DNA of 64,000 nt from JAXGTO01 sp040774885 (GTDB lineage: Bacteria; Actinomycetota; Coriobacteriia; Coriobacteriales; Eggerthellaceae), in assembly GCA_040774885.1 (NCBI GenBank), contig JAXGTO010000004.1, positions 14,688 to 78,687 of the forward strand, given 5' to 3'. A program made the translations under genes and the position numbers. Under the pieces are notes generated by a model. The model saw only the letters and a program-made list of their open reading frames with translations. It did no database searches and was not told the DNA's origin. Shown in pieces: positions 52,152-61,812 of the stretch (its first letter is position 1; each line of letters begins with the position of its first letter).

Positions 52152-53378
52152 TTATGCGTTGTCATCCACCAACACCATCTGGGTGTTCTGATGCACCAGA
52201 TCATAGGTATCTCGAGCGATCATGTACTCTTCGTTGGTGGGAATGACGCAGATACGAACTTTCGAGTTATCCGCGGAGATGATTCGTTCAAAACCACGTT
52301 CTTTGTTCAGGCTTTCATCGAGGACGATTCCAAGAGGTTGAAGGCCGGAGAAGATCATGCGGCGCATCTTGTTGCAGTTCTCACCCACGCCGGCCGTCAG
52401 GACAATCGCGTCCACCCCGGCCATAACGGCCATATATTGTCCGATGTACTTCTTGACCGAATTGGAATACATGTCATATGCCAAATTGGCACGCGTGTCA
52501 CCTTTTTCGGCAGCATCGCGAACACTGCGCAGGTCATTGCTGATTCCGGATATACCCAATAGGCCCGACTTCTTGTTCATGAGGTCGTTGACGCCCTGTG
52601 CATCGAGGTTTTCGTGTTCCATGACGAAAGGAACGATAGCCGGATCGATGGCACCGCAGCGAGTTCCCATCATTAGGCCATCGAGGGGCGTGAGGCCCAT
52701 AGAGGTGTCGACGGCAACGCCATGGTCGATTGCGCTCATGGAGCACCCATTGCCAAGATGGCAGGTGATCAGCTTGAGCTCATCAAGGGGCTCGCCCAGC
52801 AGCTCGGCAGCACGCGCCGCGATATAGCGATGAGAGGTCCCGTGTGCTCCATATTTGCGAATGCCGTACTTCTCGTAGAGCTCATAAGGCAACGGATACA
52901 TATAGGCCTTGGGGGGAAGCGTCTGGAAGAAGGCGGTGTCGAAAACAGCGGCCATCGGTTTGTCGGGCATGACTGCAAGGCAAGCCCGAATGCCTTCGAG
53001 CGCCGCATGATTATGCAAAGGAGCAAGCTCGGCAAGTTCATCGATCTTATCGATGACATCCTGATCGATAAGGACCGATCCATCGAAATAGGCGCCACCT
53101 TGGACAATGCGGTGACCGACGGCATCTATGTCATCCAGAGAGTCGATGGCATGATTCGAACCATCGACCAGTTCATGCAGAACAGCCTTGATGGCTGCCG
53201 CATGATCGGGCAGCGGCGTATCGATGACAACTTCATTGGAATCGACGCCATGCGTGAGCGTGGCTTCATCGGAGCCGACGCGATCGCACAGTCCCTTGGC
53301 GATTACCTTTTCAGTCTCGACGTTGACGAGTTGGTATTTAAGCGATGAGGATCCTGCATTGACAACCAAGACGTTCAA
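52152..53378 (-). CDS. ackA: Acetate kinase
   Basis: 408 aa. ASKHA-fold motifs VVNAGSSSLKYQL (about 4-16), GHRIVQGG (about 88-95), AHGTSHRYIAARAAELL (about 178-194), CHLGNGCSMSAIDHG and TAGVGENC are present. It forms ATP and acetate from acetyl phosphate. With pta this gives the substrate-level ATP branch. The start has GGAGG upstream (AGAAGGAGGTTCG). Confidence 0.97.
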   Translation of the reverse strand: MNVLVVNAGSSSLKYQLVNVETEKVIAKGLCDRVGSDEATLTHGVDSNEVVIDTPLPDHAAAIKAVLHELVDGSNHAIDSLDDIDAVGHRIVQGGAYFDGSVLIDQDVIDKIDELAELAPLHNHAALEGIRACLAVMPDKPMAAVFDTAFFQTLPPKAYMYPLPYELYEKYGIRKYGAHGTSHRYIAARAAELLGEPLDELKLITCHLGNGCSMSAIDHGVAVDTSMGLTPLDGLMMGTRCGAIDPAIVPFVMEHENLDAQGVNDLMNKKSGLLGISGISNDLRSVRDAAEKGDTRANLAYDMYSNSVKKYIGQYMAVMAGVDAIVLTAGVGENCNKMRRMIFSGLQPLGIVLDESLNKERGFERIISADNSKVRICVIPTNEEYMIARDTYDLVHQNTQMVLVDDNA

Positions 53379-53480
53379 GTCGAACCTCCTTCTCTCAAAA
53401 GGTCAGTATAGGCGAGCCTAATGGGACAACGAAGCAAAAATGATGGCAATCGGCCAATGGAGCGGTGGACGGCGCAAAGC

Positions 53481-53825
53481 CTAACGCGCAGGCGATCCCT
53501 CATTCATCGGTGCGCCGCCGAGCACATGGACATGGATGTGGTGAACGGATTGGCACGCATCGTCACCGGTGTTGACCATGACACGGTATCCGGTCTTGTC
53601 AACGCCCTTCAAATGAGCGACCTTCTTAACGGTGTTGAAGAGGTGCCCCATAACGTCGTCGGGGATATCATCTCCGATGTCGCGGTAATGCTGCTTGGGA
53701 ATGATGAGCGTATGGCAAGGCATCATCGGATTGAGGTCATCGAATGCCAAGACCTGATCGTCCTCGTATACCACAGTCGCGGGAATCTCTCCCGCTGCGA
53801 TTTTGCAGAAAATGCAATCTTCCAT
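53481..53825 (-). CDS. HIT-family nucleotide hydrolase
   Basis: 114 aa. CIFCKIAAGEIPATVVYED at the N-terminus and the histidine triad HHIHVHVLGG (about 95-104) mark the Hint/PKCI branch. It probably hydrolyses purine phosphoramidates. It lies downstream of xseB on the same strand. The start has AAGGAGG 6 nt upstream. Confidence 0.95.
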   Translation of the reverse strand: MEDCIFCKIAAGEIPATVVYEDDQVLAFDDLNPMMPCHTLIIPKQHYRDIGDDIPDDVMGHLFNTVKKVAHLKGVDKTGYRVMVNTGDDACQSVHHIHVHVLGGAPMNEGSPAR

Positions 53826-53851
53826 GGGAATCCTCCTTGAAATGTGCTCCG

Positions 53852-54112
53852 TTACGCTTTTTGAAGCGTTGAATCCACCACATCATCGCTTTGCTGCTCT
53901 TCGAGCTCACCCATCAAAACATCCACTTTCTGTTGGGCGCCGTCGAGGCGCGAGCGAAGATCGCGCAGCAGCGCCACACCCCGTTCATACAACGCAAGGC
54001 TCTCTTCGAGTTCCAAAGAGTTGCCCTCGAGTTTCTCGACGATACCATCGAGTTCGGACATAGCCTGGCGAAACGTCAGTTCGGAGATATCTTGCGAATC
54101 GGTTTGGGGCAT
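53852..54112 (-). CDS. xseB: Exodeoxyribonuclease VII small subunit
   Basis: 86 aa from the ATG at 54112, with AAAGGA 6 nt upstream. The family core LTFRQAMSELDGIVEKLEGNSLELEESLALYERGVALL is clear (about 11-48), followed by a short acidic tail. It forms the large multimer with XseA that degrades single-stranded DNA to oligonucleotides. It lies 21 nt after xseA. Confidence 0.95.
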   Translation of the reverse strand: MPQTDSQDISELTFRQAMSELDGIVEKLEGNSLELEESLALYERGVALLRDLRSRLDGAQQKVDVLMGELEEQQSDDVVDSTLQKA

Positions 54113-54133
54113 ATCGGTTCCTTTCATCGGGCG

Positions 54134-55441
54134 TTAGCTCTGTTTTATCTCTTCGGCATGATGGACGGCATCGACGGTGCAATCGAGGGTTCCGTCCGCC
54201 ACCATAAGGGACAATGAACTGCCCTGGGAAGCTTGGGAAACAGATGAAACGATGGCACCTTGCTTCGTGCGAGCCATGGCATAGCCGCGAGAAATGATGG
54301 TAAGCGGAGAAAGGTCGTTTAGGCGCGAAGCGGCCAGGCGCATACGCGCAGCATCCCGCTGCAATAGCGTAGAACCCTTCGCATAAAGCCGCTGCGCGTC
54401 AGCGCGCAAACGGAGAGAATCCCGTTCGAGGCCGATTGGGATGGCATGATGCAAACGCTCGCCCAAAAGATCGATGGTCTGAGCATCTGTGGCATACAGC
54501 TGCTCGGGATCGGTGAACACCGGGCGCTTGGAAAGCGACTGGAGCATGAGAGAAGAGCGCTCGATGCGGCGCGTCAACACAGCAGCCATGGCTGTACGGG
54601 AAGCTTCGATTCGATGCGAAAGATCGATGCCATCGGGAGCCGCCGCTTCCGCAGCGGCAGTGGGAGTTGAAGCACGCAGGTCGGCTACCATGTCTGCAAT
54701 CGACGTATCGGGCTCATGGCCGATTCCCGTTACTACCGGTACCGGGCAAGAGGCAATGGCCCGCGCGAGCGCTTCATCGTTGAACGGCATGAGATCTTCG
54801 AAAGACCCTCCCCCACGCACCAGCAAAACAACCTCGGCACCGCCAGCGACAACGCATTGCAGCCCTTCGATGAGATGGCAGGCGGCTCGATCGCCTTCCA
54901 CCGGCACGCCTGCAAGAACGACAAGTGCAAGCGGGTATCGGCGACGCAGGGTTCTCAATACATCATGAACGGCAGCCCCACGGGGACTGGTAACCAAACC
55001 GATCGTTTGCGGAAGATCGGGAACAGGCCGCTTGCGGGCCGATTCCATCAAGCCTTCCGCTTTGAGTTTTTCAGCACGATCGGCAACCTGCTGGCGCAAG
55101 TCGCCCTCCCCTGCAGGAACCAGAGAAAAGACGTCGAAGTTCATACGGCCCTTGGGCGCATAGAGCGTGAAGCGACCGGTCAATCTAACCTTCATGCCGA
55201 TTCGCAGTTCAACGCCGAAACTGCGATAGCGATTCATCCACACCATGCAGGGCAAACTCGCCCCCGTATCCTTGACGGTGAAATAGACCGCTTTGTAGCC
55301 GGGCTTGTTGGAAACCTCCGAAACCTCGCCCACCAACGTAACCGTGCACTGTTCGAGTGCGGACTTGGCCAGAGCCATTGCCGCAGAAACGGTAAGGGGC
55401 TTGGGCTGAGAAGCGTCAGGGATCGAATCCCGCTCGTTCAT
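54134..55441 (-). CDS. xseA: Exodeoxyribonuclease VII large subunit
   Basis: 435 aa from the ATG at 55441, whose start overlaps the zinc-peptidase stop (TGATG). An N-terminal OB domain (TVTLVGEVSEVSNKPGYKAVYFTVKD), then the catalytic part with TSPRGAAVHDVLRTLRRRYP and LLVRGGGSFEDLMPFNDE (about 182-200), and GIGHEPDTSIADMVADLRASTPTAAAE (about 215-241). It works with XseB in DNA repair. Confidence 0.95.
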   Translation of the reverse strand: MNERDSIPDASQPKPLTVSAAMALAKSALEQCTVTLVGEVSEVSNKPGYKAVYFTVKDTGASLPCMVWMNRYRSFGVELRIGMKVRLTGRFTLYAPKGRMNFDVFSLVPAGEGDLRQQVADRAEKLKAEGLMESARKRPVPDLPQTIGLVTSPRGAAVHDVLRTLRRRYPLALVVLAGVPVEGDRAACHLIEGLQCVVAGGAEVVLLVRGGGSFEDLMPFNDEALARAIASCPVPVVTGIGHEPDTSIADMVADLRASTPTAAAEAAAPDGIDLSHRIEASRTAMAAVLTRRIERSSLMLQSLSKRPVFTDPEQLYATDAQTIDLLGERLHHAIPIGLERDSLRLRADAQRLYAKGSTLLQRDAARMRLAASRLNDLSPLTIISRGYAMARTKQGAIVSSVSQASQGSSLSLMVADGTLDCTVDAVHHAEEIKQS

Positions 55442-56103
55442 CAACGGCGCTCCCCAAGCAACCAGATAAGCTGCAAGATGCTGGTAAGCGCTGCGGCGAC
55501 ATAGGTCATGGCGCATGCACGAAGCACGGAAAACGCTCCCGCCGATTCACCTTGCTGGACCATACCGGAACCTTGAAGATAATCCATGGCCCGATGGCTG
55601 GCATTGAACTCGACGGGCAAGGTGACAAGCTGGAACAGAACGGCAAAAGCGTAGAAAATGATCGCGAGATCGATGAGACCGGCGAGGTTGAGCGCGATGC
55701 CGATTATCAAAATGAACATCCACGAATTAGACGTGAAATTGACCACGGGGACCAGAGTGGAGCGAAACTTCATCGGCATATAACCCTGTGCGTACTGGCA
55801 GGCATGGCCTACTTCATGGCAAGCCGTGGCCGTGGCCGTGATGCTGCGCCCCGAAAATGCATCGGGATCGAGGGTAATGCTGTTGTTGCGCGGATCGAAA
55901 TGATCCTGACCTGCACTTCCTTGGACGATGCGAACGCCTTGGACGCCGTTGGCATCAAGCATCTTCTGCGCTGCTTGCGCACCGGTGAGCCCTGTGGAAA
56001 TGGGAACCTTGTTGAACTTCTTGATTCGCGAATTGACATAAGCCTGAGCGCCGAATCCGATGGCCAAGGTGACCACGATCAGCAGCAGGTAGGACATGCT
56101 CAT
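55441..56103 (-). CDS. Neutral zinc metallopeptidase (PF04298)
   Basis: 220 aa from the ATG at 56103 with AAGGAG 5 nt upstream. An N-terminal membrane helix, the zinc motif HEVGHACQYA (about 95-104) and three C-terminal helices fit the YugP-like putative membrane protease family. The substrate is unknown. It overlaps xseA by one base, so it is co-translated. Confidence 0.9.
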   Translation of the reverse strand: MSMSYLLLIVVTLAIGFGAQAYVNSRIKKFNKVPISTGLTGAQAAQKMLDANGVQGVRIVQGSAGQDHFDPRNNSITLDPDAFSGRSITATATACHEVGHACQYAQGYMPMKFRSTLVPVVNFTSNSWMFILIIGIALNLAGLIDLAIIFYAFAVLFQLVTLPVEFNASHRAMDYLQGSGMVQQGESAGAFSVLRACAMTYVAAALTSILQLIWLLGERR

Positions 56104-56186
56104 AGATACTCCTTGCAATCGTTTCGATTCATTGTAGCAAAGGAGATGAGCCTACCGGCTCGATGCCGGCCCTCGCCATAAGCCCG

Positions 56187-57329
56187 TTAGGCTTTTGTAA
56201 CCTTCAAGCCATCGGGACCCAAAGACAAGGTGATTTCCCCCTTGAGAAGCGAAACAAGTTCGTTGCCCACGATTTCACGACGCCAGCCACGCATGAGCTC
56301 GGTTTCCTCGCCATGCCCGCGAGCCAGATCGACCAAATCAGAATGACCGGCCAAGGTCTGAAAGGCGATTCCGCTTTGATGCGAGCGAAGGCGCACCAGA
56401 GCGTTCATAAGATCGAGTTGTTCGTCGACGTTGCTTTCGCTTCTGCCGCTGCGTGATTCGTTTGGCCACTGATCTTTAGGGGCATCAAGCCCTTTGCAAA
56501 GAGCGTTGACTATGGCCCGCGCATCCTTCGTAGACAATTTTCCTTGCAAACCGCGAACCATGAAAAGGCTGTCAACGCCGCGCGCTTCGCGTTTGCAGGC
56601 TTCCACAACCTGCTCATCGGTCATGACCCATTTTCGAGGGATGTTGCGTCTGCGAGCAGATTCTTCTCTCCAAGCAGCAACTTCGCGCGCGGCGCTGCGC
56701 TGTCGAGGATTGAGTTGCGAAATGCGCTTGAGACGAAGATAGCGTTGACGAGGGTCGGGGTCGCAGCGTTCGACGGAAGCCATATCGGCAAAATCGTCGG
56801 TAAGCCAGTCCAGACGACCCTTTTCGATAAGTGCCTCCCTCATCTGGCGATACATGCGCGGAAGGTAAATCACGTCATCAGCAGCATAGCGGACCTGAGA
56901 GTTCGAAAGAGGACGACGCGACCAATCCGTGAATGAATCGGCCTTCTTCAACTGGACCCCGCACTCCGCGCTTACCAAAGGAGCGTAGCCGATTTGCTGG
57001 GTATGGCCCAAAAGGGCGGCTGCAACCTGAGTGTCGAACAGAGGCTCGGGCATCGAGCCGATGGCATGGTAGATGATCTCGATATCCTGGTAGCCTGCGT
57101 GGAACAACTTCATGATGGACTGCTGTTCCATAAGCTCGGCCAAGGGATGCAGGTCGATATCGGCCAGGGGATCGATGATGACGGTTTCGTCGTCGGTGGC
57201 CATTTGAACCAAGCAAAGCTGTGCATAATAGGTTTTCTCGCGCATGAATTCCGTATCGATGGCAAGAACGGGTGCCGACTTGGCTCGTTTCACGAACGAA
57301 TCAAGCTCAGCTTGAGAATCGATATACAA
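56187..57329 (-). CDS. rnd: Ribonuclease D
   Basis: 380 aa from a TTG start with AAGGA about 10 nt upstream. DEDDy exonuclease motifs: VLAIDTEFMRE (about 21-31), FHAGYQDIEIIYH (Asp near 82) and NSQVRYAADDVIYLPRMY (about 141-158). An HRDC domain lies near 210-290. It trims tRNA and other RNA 3' ends. The less common TTG start is chosen because no ATG or GTG precedes it in frame. Confidence 0.92.
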   Translation of the reverse strand: MYIDSQAELDSFVKRAKSAPVLAIDTEFMREKTYYAQLCLVQMATDDETVIIDPLADIDLHPLAELMEQQSIMKLFHAGYQDIEIIYHAIGSMPEPLFDTQVAAALLGHTQQIGYAPLVSAECGVQLKKADSFTDWSRRPLSNSQVRYAADDVIYLPRMYRQMREALIEKGRLDWLTDDFADMASVERCDPDPRQRYLRLKRISQLNPRQRSAAREVAAWREESARRRNIPRKWVMTDEQVVEACKREARGVDSLFMVRGLQGKLSTKDARAIVNALCKGLDAPKDQWPNESRSGRSESNVDEQLDLMNALVRLRSHQSGIAFQTLAGHSDLVDLARGHGEETELMRGWRREIVGNELVSLLKGEITLSLGPDGLKVTKA

Positions 57330-57396
57330 AACGGGATGTTCCTTTACGAAGGGTCGAGCATTTGTGTACTATCATCATACCAACGAAAGGCAACCT

Positions 57397-58317
57397 GTGA
57401 AACTGCTCGTCATCAACAATCTTTCCTCAGGTTTCGGCGAAGGCTCGATCTACGATTTCGTTCGATCGTTTTCTCATGCCGAAGACCAAGTGACCATCCG
57501 CTCATGCGACCGAGAGTCGGAGTTCGAGCACTTGCTCGAAGACGCTGCATCATTCGATGCCGTGGTGGCCAGCGGCGGCGACGGGACCGTCGCGTCGATC
57601 TGCTATTTGCTGCGCGATACGGGAATTCCCATTCTCCCCTTCCCTGCCGGCACGGCTAACCTTCTTTCGCTCAATCTATTGTCGCCCAACGAGCCACATG
57701 CCCTGGCAAAGCTCGTTCGAACAGGCAAGCATCTCGATTTCGACATGGGAGAAATCGAGGTTGAGGGAATCAAACGAGGATTCACCATCATGGCCGGTTG
57801 CGGCTACGATGCCACCATCATGAGCAGCGCACAACCCACGAAACGCTTGCTGGGCCCCATGTCCTACTTCCAAGCTGCATTTGCCAATCCTACTCCGCAG
57901 AAATCGCATTTCACCATCACGGTAGATGGGAAGACCCTTGAGCGCGAAGGCGTGGGATGCTTGCTGGTCAATTTTTCGAAGATTCAATTCGACTTTTCCG
58001 TCACCGTGCAAAACGAGCCGCGCGACGGTGCCTTGGACCTGGTTATCTTGGCCACGCCAACGGCACTCGATCTCATTCCAACCGTCATGGCTGCGGCAAT
58101 CGACCATTCGGGAACACCGCTCAAAGACAGCTCGGCCCTGGAATACTACAGAGGGCGCGAGATTCACGTCGAAGCGGATCCTCCCATGAAAGTGCAGTAC
58201 GACGGCGAAGTCATTGAACACATGACTCCATTCACCGCTCGCGTGCTGGACAAAGCGTCACGCTTGATCGTTACCGATGAAGGCTACGATCAGTTCGCTT
58301 CAGAATCAGCGCTGTGA
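57397..58317 (+). CDS. Diacylglycerol-kinase-family lipid kinase
   Basis: 306 aa from a GTG at 57397 with GAAAGG 6 nt upstream. The DAGK catalytic domain (about 1-130) has LVINNLSSGFG and the VVASGGDGTVASI signature (about 50-62), then PFPAGTANLLSLNL. It probably phosphorylates a lipid such as diacylglycerol or undecaprenol; the substrate is not readable. It is divergent from rnd. Its end overlaps the convergent TerC-family gene by 28 bp. Confidence 0.88.
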   Translation: MKLLVINNLSSGFGEGSIYDFVRSFSHAEDQVTIRSCDRESEFEHLLEDAASFDAVVASGGDGTVASICYLLRDTGIPILPFPAGTANLLSLNLLSPNEPHALAKLVRTGKHLDFDMGEIEVEGIKRGFTIMAGCGYDATIMSSAQPTKRLLGPMSYFQAAFANPTPQKSHFTITVDGKTLEREGVGCLLVNFSKIQFDFSVTVQNEPRDGALDLVILATPTALDLIPTVMAAAIDHSGTPLKDSSALEYYRGREIHVEADPPMKVQYDGEVIEHMTPFTARVLDKASRLIVTDEGYDQFASESAL

Positions 58318-59393
58318 TCAGATTCCGCCGGAGGCACGTCTTCGACCTCCGCATCGAGCTCGATGGGCTCTTCAAATGAGGATCCGGCTCCTCCGGCCAG
58401 AATCTGCTTGAACGACTGCGAGTCTTCTCCCTCAACGGGCATCATGATATAGACGTTGCCTTCTATGATGATCGGTTGGATCTTGGAGTCGGATGAAATC
58501 GACTGTTTTGAACCGTCTTCCTTAGAGGCCTCTTCTTGTGCGATACGCGCTTCCATAGATGCCTTGACTTCTTCGATCTGGTCTTTGGTTTGCTGCTCCC
58601 AGCGTTGTTTGCGATACGCCCCGAGCTTCTTGTTGTAAGCCATCTGGATAAGTTCGAGAATGAAGGCGAACACCATCGCGAAGTAGACCATGAGCTTTTC
58701 AGCATGCATATCAAGAACTTCGATGCCCGAGTTGATTCCAAGACCATCGAGCATCAAGAGGATGCCGATGACGGTGATGAACACAAGAGCCAAGATCTTC
58801 ATCTCGGCATGCTTGTTGATGAAATCGCTGATTTGATCAATGAAGACCATCATCAGCAGCACGGCGGCAATGACGGCGATGATCATGATGATGAGATGGT
58901 TGGCCAGGCCAACGGCGGTGATGACCGAGTCGATGGAGAAAACGACATCCATGACCATGATGGTGCCGACAGCCTGAGGCAAACCGATAAGATGCGCTTC
59001 TTTGTGCTCCTTGCTGCCGTGCGATGCCTTGAGCTCGGTGAGAGCCAGAACCTCACGTGTCTCGGAAATCCCCTTGTACAGCAGATACGTACCGCCGATG
59101 AACAAAACCAGATCGCGAACGGAAACGCCATGCTGATACGATCCGAGATCGATGGTGAACAACGCTGAGGTCATATGAACCAGATACGATGCGAAGCACA
59201 AGAAAATGATGCGCATAACCAATGCGCCGGCAAGACCGAGCTTGCGGCCGATATGCTGTTTTTCAGGTGGCAGGCGATTAGTGGTAATGGCAATGAACAC
59301 CAAATTATCGACGCCTAGGACGATCTCAAGGAACATGAGCGTGACCAGGCTGATCCATGCCTCTGGCGTAGTGAAAATGGAAAGGTCGATCAT
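58290..59393 (-). CDS. TerC-family integral membrane protein with an acidic C-terminal tail
   Basis: 367 aa from the ATG at 59393, GGAG 9 nt upstream. Seven to eight membrane helices with FLEIVLGVDNLVFIAIT (about 21-37) and VVFSIDSVITAVGLANH (about 130-146), the two Asp-bearing motifs thought to bind metal in TerC/Alx proteins. Residues about 245-367 are cytoplasmic, Glu/Ser-rich and coiled-coil-like near 250-280. Mn2+ export or metal homeostasis is the best family guess; tellurite resistance is not claimed. Confidence 0.88.
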   Translation of the reverse strand: MIDLSIFTTPEAWISLVTLMFLEIVLGVDNLVFIAITTNRLPPEKQHIGRKLGLAGALVMRIIFLCFASYLVHMTSALFTIDLGSYQHGVSVRDLVLFIGGTYLLYKGISETREVLALTELKASHGSKEHKEAHLIGLPQAVGTIMVMDVVFSIDSVITAVGLANHLIIMIIAVIAAVLLMMVFIDQISDFINKHAEMKILALVFITVIGILLMLDGLGINSGIEVLDMHAEKLMVYFAMVFAFILELIQMAYNKKLGAYRKQRWEQQTKDQIEEVKASMEARIAQEEASKEDGSKQSISSDSKIQPIIIEGNVYIMMPVEGEDSQSFKQILAGGAGSSFEEPIELDAEVEDVPPAESDHSADSEAN

Positions 59394-59453
59394 CTGCTTC
59401 AACTCCTCTTGTCGGCTGGGTATCCTAACATGGGGGATGGAAAGGCACAATGC

Positions 59454-59459
59454 TATAAT
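59454..59459 (+). promoter_or_regulatory. -10 element TATAAT upstream of the 59489 gene
   Basis: Perfect TATAAT 30 bp before the start codon, with a leader long enough to hold the GGAG binding site. The -35 region is not consensus. Confidence 0.5.
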
Positions 59460-59488
59460 GGCCAAACCACATAGCAATGGGAGAATGC

Positions 59489-60268
59489 ATGAGCGACCGC
59501 ACCAGACAGTCCCGAAAAGGACACTCGACCCAGACCGCCGTCCGTTACCTGGATGGTTCCGGATTGCGTCGACCGATGGACATGCCCAAAGCACAGAGGA
59601 CGATTCTCATCTTCTTCACGGTAGCTGCAGCGATTATCGGCATCTGGCTGGGCGTTTCGGTCTACAGCAATGCCGCCAACAGCGCAAAAGAAGAAGCGGC
59701 TTCCATAGACTCGTCCATCAATCGCGGTGTCACCTTGGACTCCCCCGTCCTGGTCAACTACGTTACCTATACCGATGACGAACTGACCCAATCGTTCACC
59801 GATGCAGGATTTACGATATTCGACCTCAGCACGGTGAGTTCATCGAGTCAAACCGAATACAACATAATCAAGCTTCCCAGCGACATCACGCTTGCCGATG
59901 CAGCCGTGGCTTATTCGACGGGAATCAGCAATCTCTCTGCCTCCCAAGCCGCCAAATATCTAAGCGGTTCATGGCAGTTGACCGTCAATCGCGACAACGG
60001 ATTCGAGATGAAATTACGCTATGCGGATTTCTCGAGCGACACAGCCGATTCGGCGGTAGCCAGTGCAATGACCACTCAGCAGTTTTCTGGTGCAACGGTG
60101 ACAGATAGCGGCGTAGATTCCTCAGGAAATACCTACCAGACTGGCACGGTGAGCATTGCCGGCGAGAACTACAGCTGGCAAGTATCCGCCTGCCCGCTAT
60201 CCTATGTCTATTCCAACGATGGCCTTCCTTCTTCGGCTCAATACGTAGGAGTGCGCATCTACCAGTAG
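59489..60268 (+). CDS. Uncharacterised single-pass membrane protein
   Basis: 259 aa from the ATG at 59489, with GGAG 5 nt upstream; an in-frame ATG at 59477 is less well placed. A basic N-terminal tail, one membrane helix (about 38-58: TILIFFTVAAAIIGIWLGVSVYS) and a Ser/Thr/Asp-rich outer domain. I do not recognise the family. No cysteine motif or catalytic signature is visible, except one Cys near 243. It sits between the TerC-family gene and tRNA-Val. Confidence 0.75.
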   Translation: MSDRTRQSRKGHSTQTAVRYLDGSGLRRPMDMPKAQRTILIFFTVAAAIIGIWLGVSVYSNAANSAKEEAASIDSSINRGVTLDSPVLVNYVTYTDDELTQSFTDAGFTIFDLSTVSSSSQTEYNIIKLPSDITLADAAVAYSTGISNLSASQAAKYLSGSWQLTVNRDNGFEMKLRYADFSSDTADSAVASAMTTQQFSGATVTDSGVDSSGNTYQTGTVSIAGENYSWQVSACPLSYVYSNDGLPSSAQYVGVRIYQ

Positions 60269-60353
60269 AGTTTGCAATGCGTCCAAATTAAGGGTATACA
60301 TCACCGATAACTCTGGTAATATATCGCTTGCTGCAAAACGAATGCGGCGTTTC

Positions 60354-60428
60354 GGGCGTTTAGCTCAGGGGGAGAGCGCTTCCCTGACACGGAAGAGGTC
60401 ACAAGTTCAAATCTTGTAACGCCCACCA
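60354..60428 (+). tRNA. tRNA-Val (anticodon GAC)
   Basis: Acceptor GGGCGTT pairs with AACGCCC, then A and encoded CCA. Anticodon stem CTTCC/GGAAG with loop CTGACAC gives GAC. A U-run hairpin terminator follows at 60438. Confidence 0.95.
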
Positions 60429-60437
60429 TATTCTTCA

Positions 60438-60459
60438 CGAGCCCTTCGGGGCTCGTTTT
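60438..60459 (+). terminator. Intrinsic terminator after tRNA-Val
   Basis: CGAGCCC, a TTCG tetraloop and GGGCTCG, followed by TTTT. A classic rho-independent form. Confidence 0.9.
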
Positions 60460-60523
60460 GTTGTACGCACCTTCTGCATGCACTCTGTAAATGCAATCAT
60501 CAAACTGAAATCGAAGGAAATAG

Positions 60524-60547
60524 AAAAAGCGCCCCGTTAGGGGCGCT
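60524..60547 (-). terminator. Intrinsic terminator after tRNA-Gly/tRNA-Cys (minus strand)
   Basis: On the minus strand AGCGCCCC, a TAAC loop and GGGGCGCT are followed by a run of five U. It lies about 10 nt after the tRNA-Cys CCA end. Confidence 0.9.
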
Positions 60548-60556
60548 CGATGTGTT

Positions 60557-60630
60557 TGGAGGCGACGCCCAGATTCGAACTGGGGGTGAAGGCTTTGCAG
60601 GCCTCTGCCTTACCACTTGGCCACGTCGCC
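60557..60630 (-). tRNA. tRNA-Cys (anticodon GCA)
   Basis: Acceptor GGCGACG pairs with CGTCGCC, discriminator U73 as expected for Cys, and CCA encoded. Anticodon loop CTGCAAA gives GCA. 74 nt. Confidence 0.95.
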
Positions 60631-60687
60631 ATTCGTCAAAAAAGAGCCGGTTGAACGGGATGCATTCGACCGGCTCATATGAGACGA

Positions 60688-60763
60688 TGGAGCGGACAAC
60701 GGGATTCGAACCCGCGACCCCCACCTTGGCAAGGTGGTGCTCTACCAGCTGAGCCATGTCCGC
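60688..60763 (-). tRNA. tRNA-Gly (anticodon GCC)
   Basis: Acceptor GCGGACA with its complement TGTCCGC, discriminator U and encoded CCA. Anticodon stem/loop CACCTTGCCAAGGTG gives GCC. It is upstream of tRNA-Cys on the same strand. Confidence 0.95.
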
Positions 60764-60871
60764 GTCGCAAGGCGTTATTTTACGTAAACCCCCCAATGGG
60801 CGCAAGGGGTAATTTAGGAATTTTTGAAATTGCAGAAACTGCTCCCCCGCAAAAGCGATATGAAGAGCCGC

Positions 60872-61783
60872 TCAGAGCTTGCGTGTGCCGTCATCAGGCT
60901 CAATATGGACCAGAACCTCGCAAACGGTGGGAAATTCGTGCTTGATCTTGCTCTCAACGACTTCTGTAAGATTATGGGCGGCAACCACCGTCATATCCGG
61001 ATCGACGACAACATGAAGATCGACGTAGATTTCCCCTTCCGTACCGCGCGTGCGTATTTGGTGGGAACCGCGGATACCATCCAAATCGGCTATGCAGTCA
61101 TGAATCTGCTCGTCGGGAATGCGCGCACGATCGCTTAAAGTGGAAAACCCGCGCTTGAAGACATCATAGGCTGTATAGAGAATGGCACAGGTAACCAACA
61201 AGGCCATGATCGCATCGGCTTCCTTCAAACCGAACGAAACGAGCACCAAGCCGATGATGACGCCGATGGAAACGAATGCATCTGAAAGCGTATGGCTGGC
61301 ATCAGCCAGCAGAATGTCAGAATTGCAGATTTGACCTTGTTTGCGTTCGTACCGCGTAACGCAAAGGTTGATGGCGAGCGTACCGATCATGACGACAAAC
61401 GAAATAGGCGTGACCTCGGTATCGAACTGCTGGGAGATCAGTGAATTAACCGCACTGCTTCCCACTTCGAACGCAGCTACGAGCAACATGACCCCAATGC
61501 AGAGGCTGGCATACGTTTCGAATTTGGAATGCCCGTAAGGATGCTCCTCGTCAGCAGGACGCGAAGCAAGCGTGATACCGACGATGCCGACGATATTGCC
61601 AGCTGAGTCGAAAATAGAATGGATGCCGTCTGCCTGCATGGAGGTCGAATTCGAAGCAATGCCGTACAGCAGCTTAGCAAGGGCAACGACCAGGTTGAGG
61701 AACAAAACGATCCATAGAACGCGCTTGATGGTGCGCATGCGGTTGGATATTGGATTGCGTGAGACAACCGCTGGACTATTCAT
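60872..61783 (-). CDS. Cation diffusion facilitator (CDF) metal transporter
   Basis: 303 aa from the ATG at 61783; a GTG four codons earlier is the alternative. Six membrane helices with the two metal-site motifs DGIHSIFDSAGN (about 53-64) and DASHTLSDAFVS (about 157-168), of the HxxxD form rather than the DxxxD form. A C-terminal cytoplasmic domain (about 210-300) follows. It exports a divalent metal such as Zn2+, Fe2+ or Mn2+; which is not readable. Confidence 0.9.
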   Translation of the reverse strand: MNSPAVVSRNPISNRMRTIKRVLWIVLFLNLVVALAKLLYGIASNSTSMQADGIHSIFDSAGNIVGIVGITLASRPADEEHPYGHSKFETYASLCIGVMLLVAAFEVGSSAVNSLISQQFDTEVTPISFVVMIGTLAINLCVTRYERKQGQICNSDILLADASHTLSDAFVSIGVIIGLVLVSFGLKEADAIMALLVTCAILYTAYDVFKRGFSTLSDRARIPDEQIHDCIADLDGIRGSHQIRTRGTEGEIYVDLHVVVDPDMTVVAAHNLTEVVESKIKHEFPTVCEVLVHIEPDDGTRKL

Positions 61784-61812
61784 AGCGACCGTCACCTCTT
61801 CTTTCCTATAGA

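Noticed and set aside
58290..59393. Tellurite-resistance determinant
   Set aside because: The TerC-family name is historical. No other ter genes occur here and metal homeostasis is more likely.
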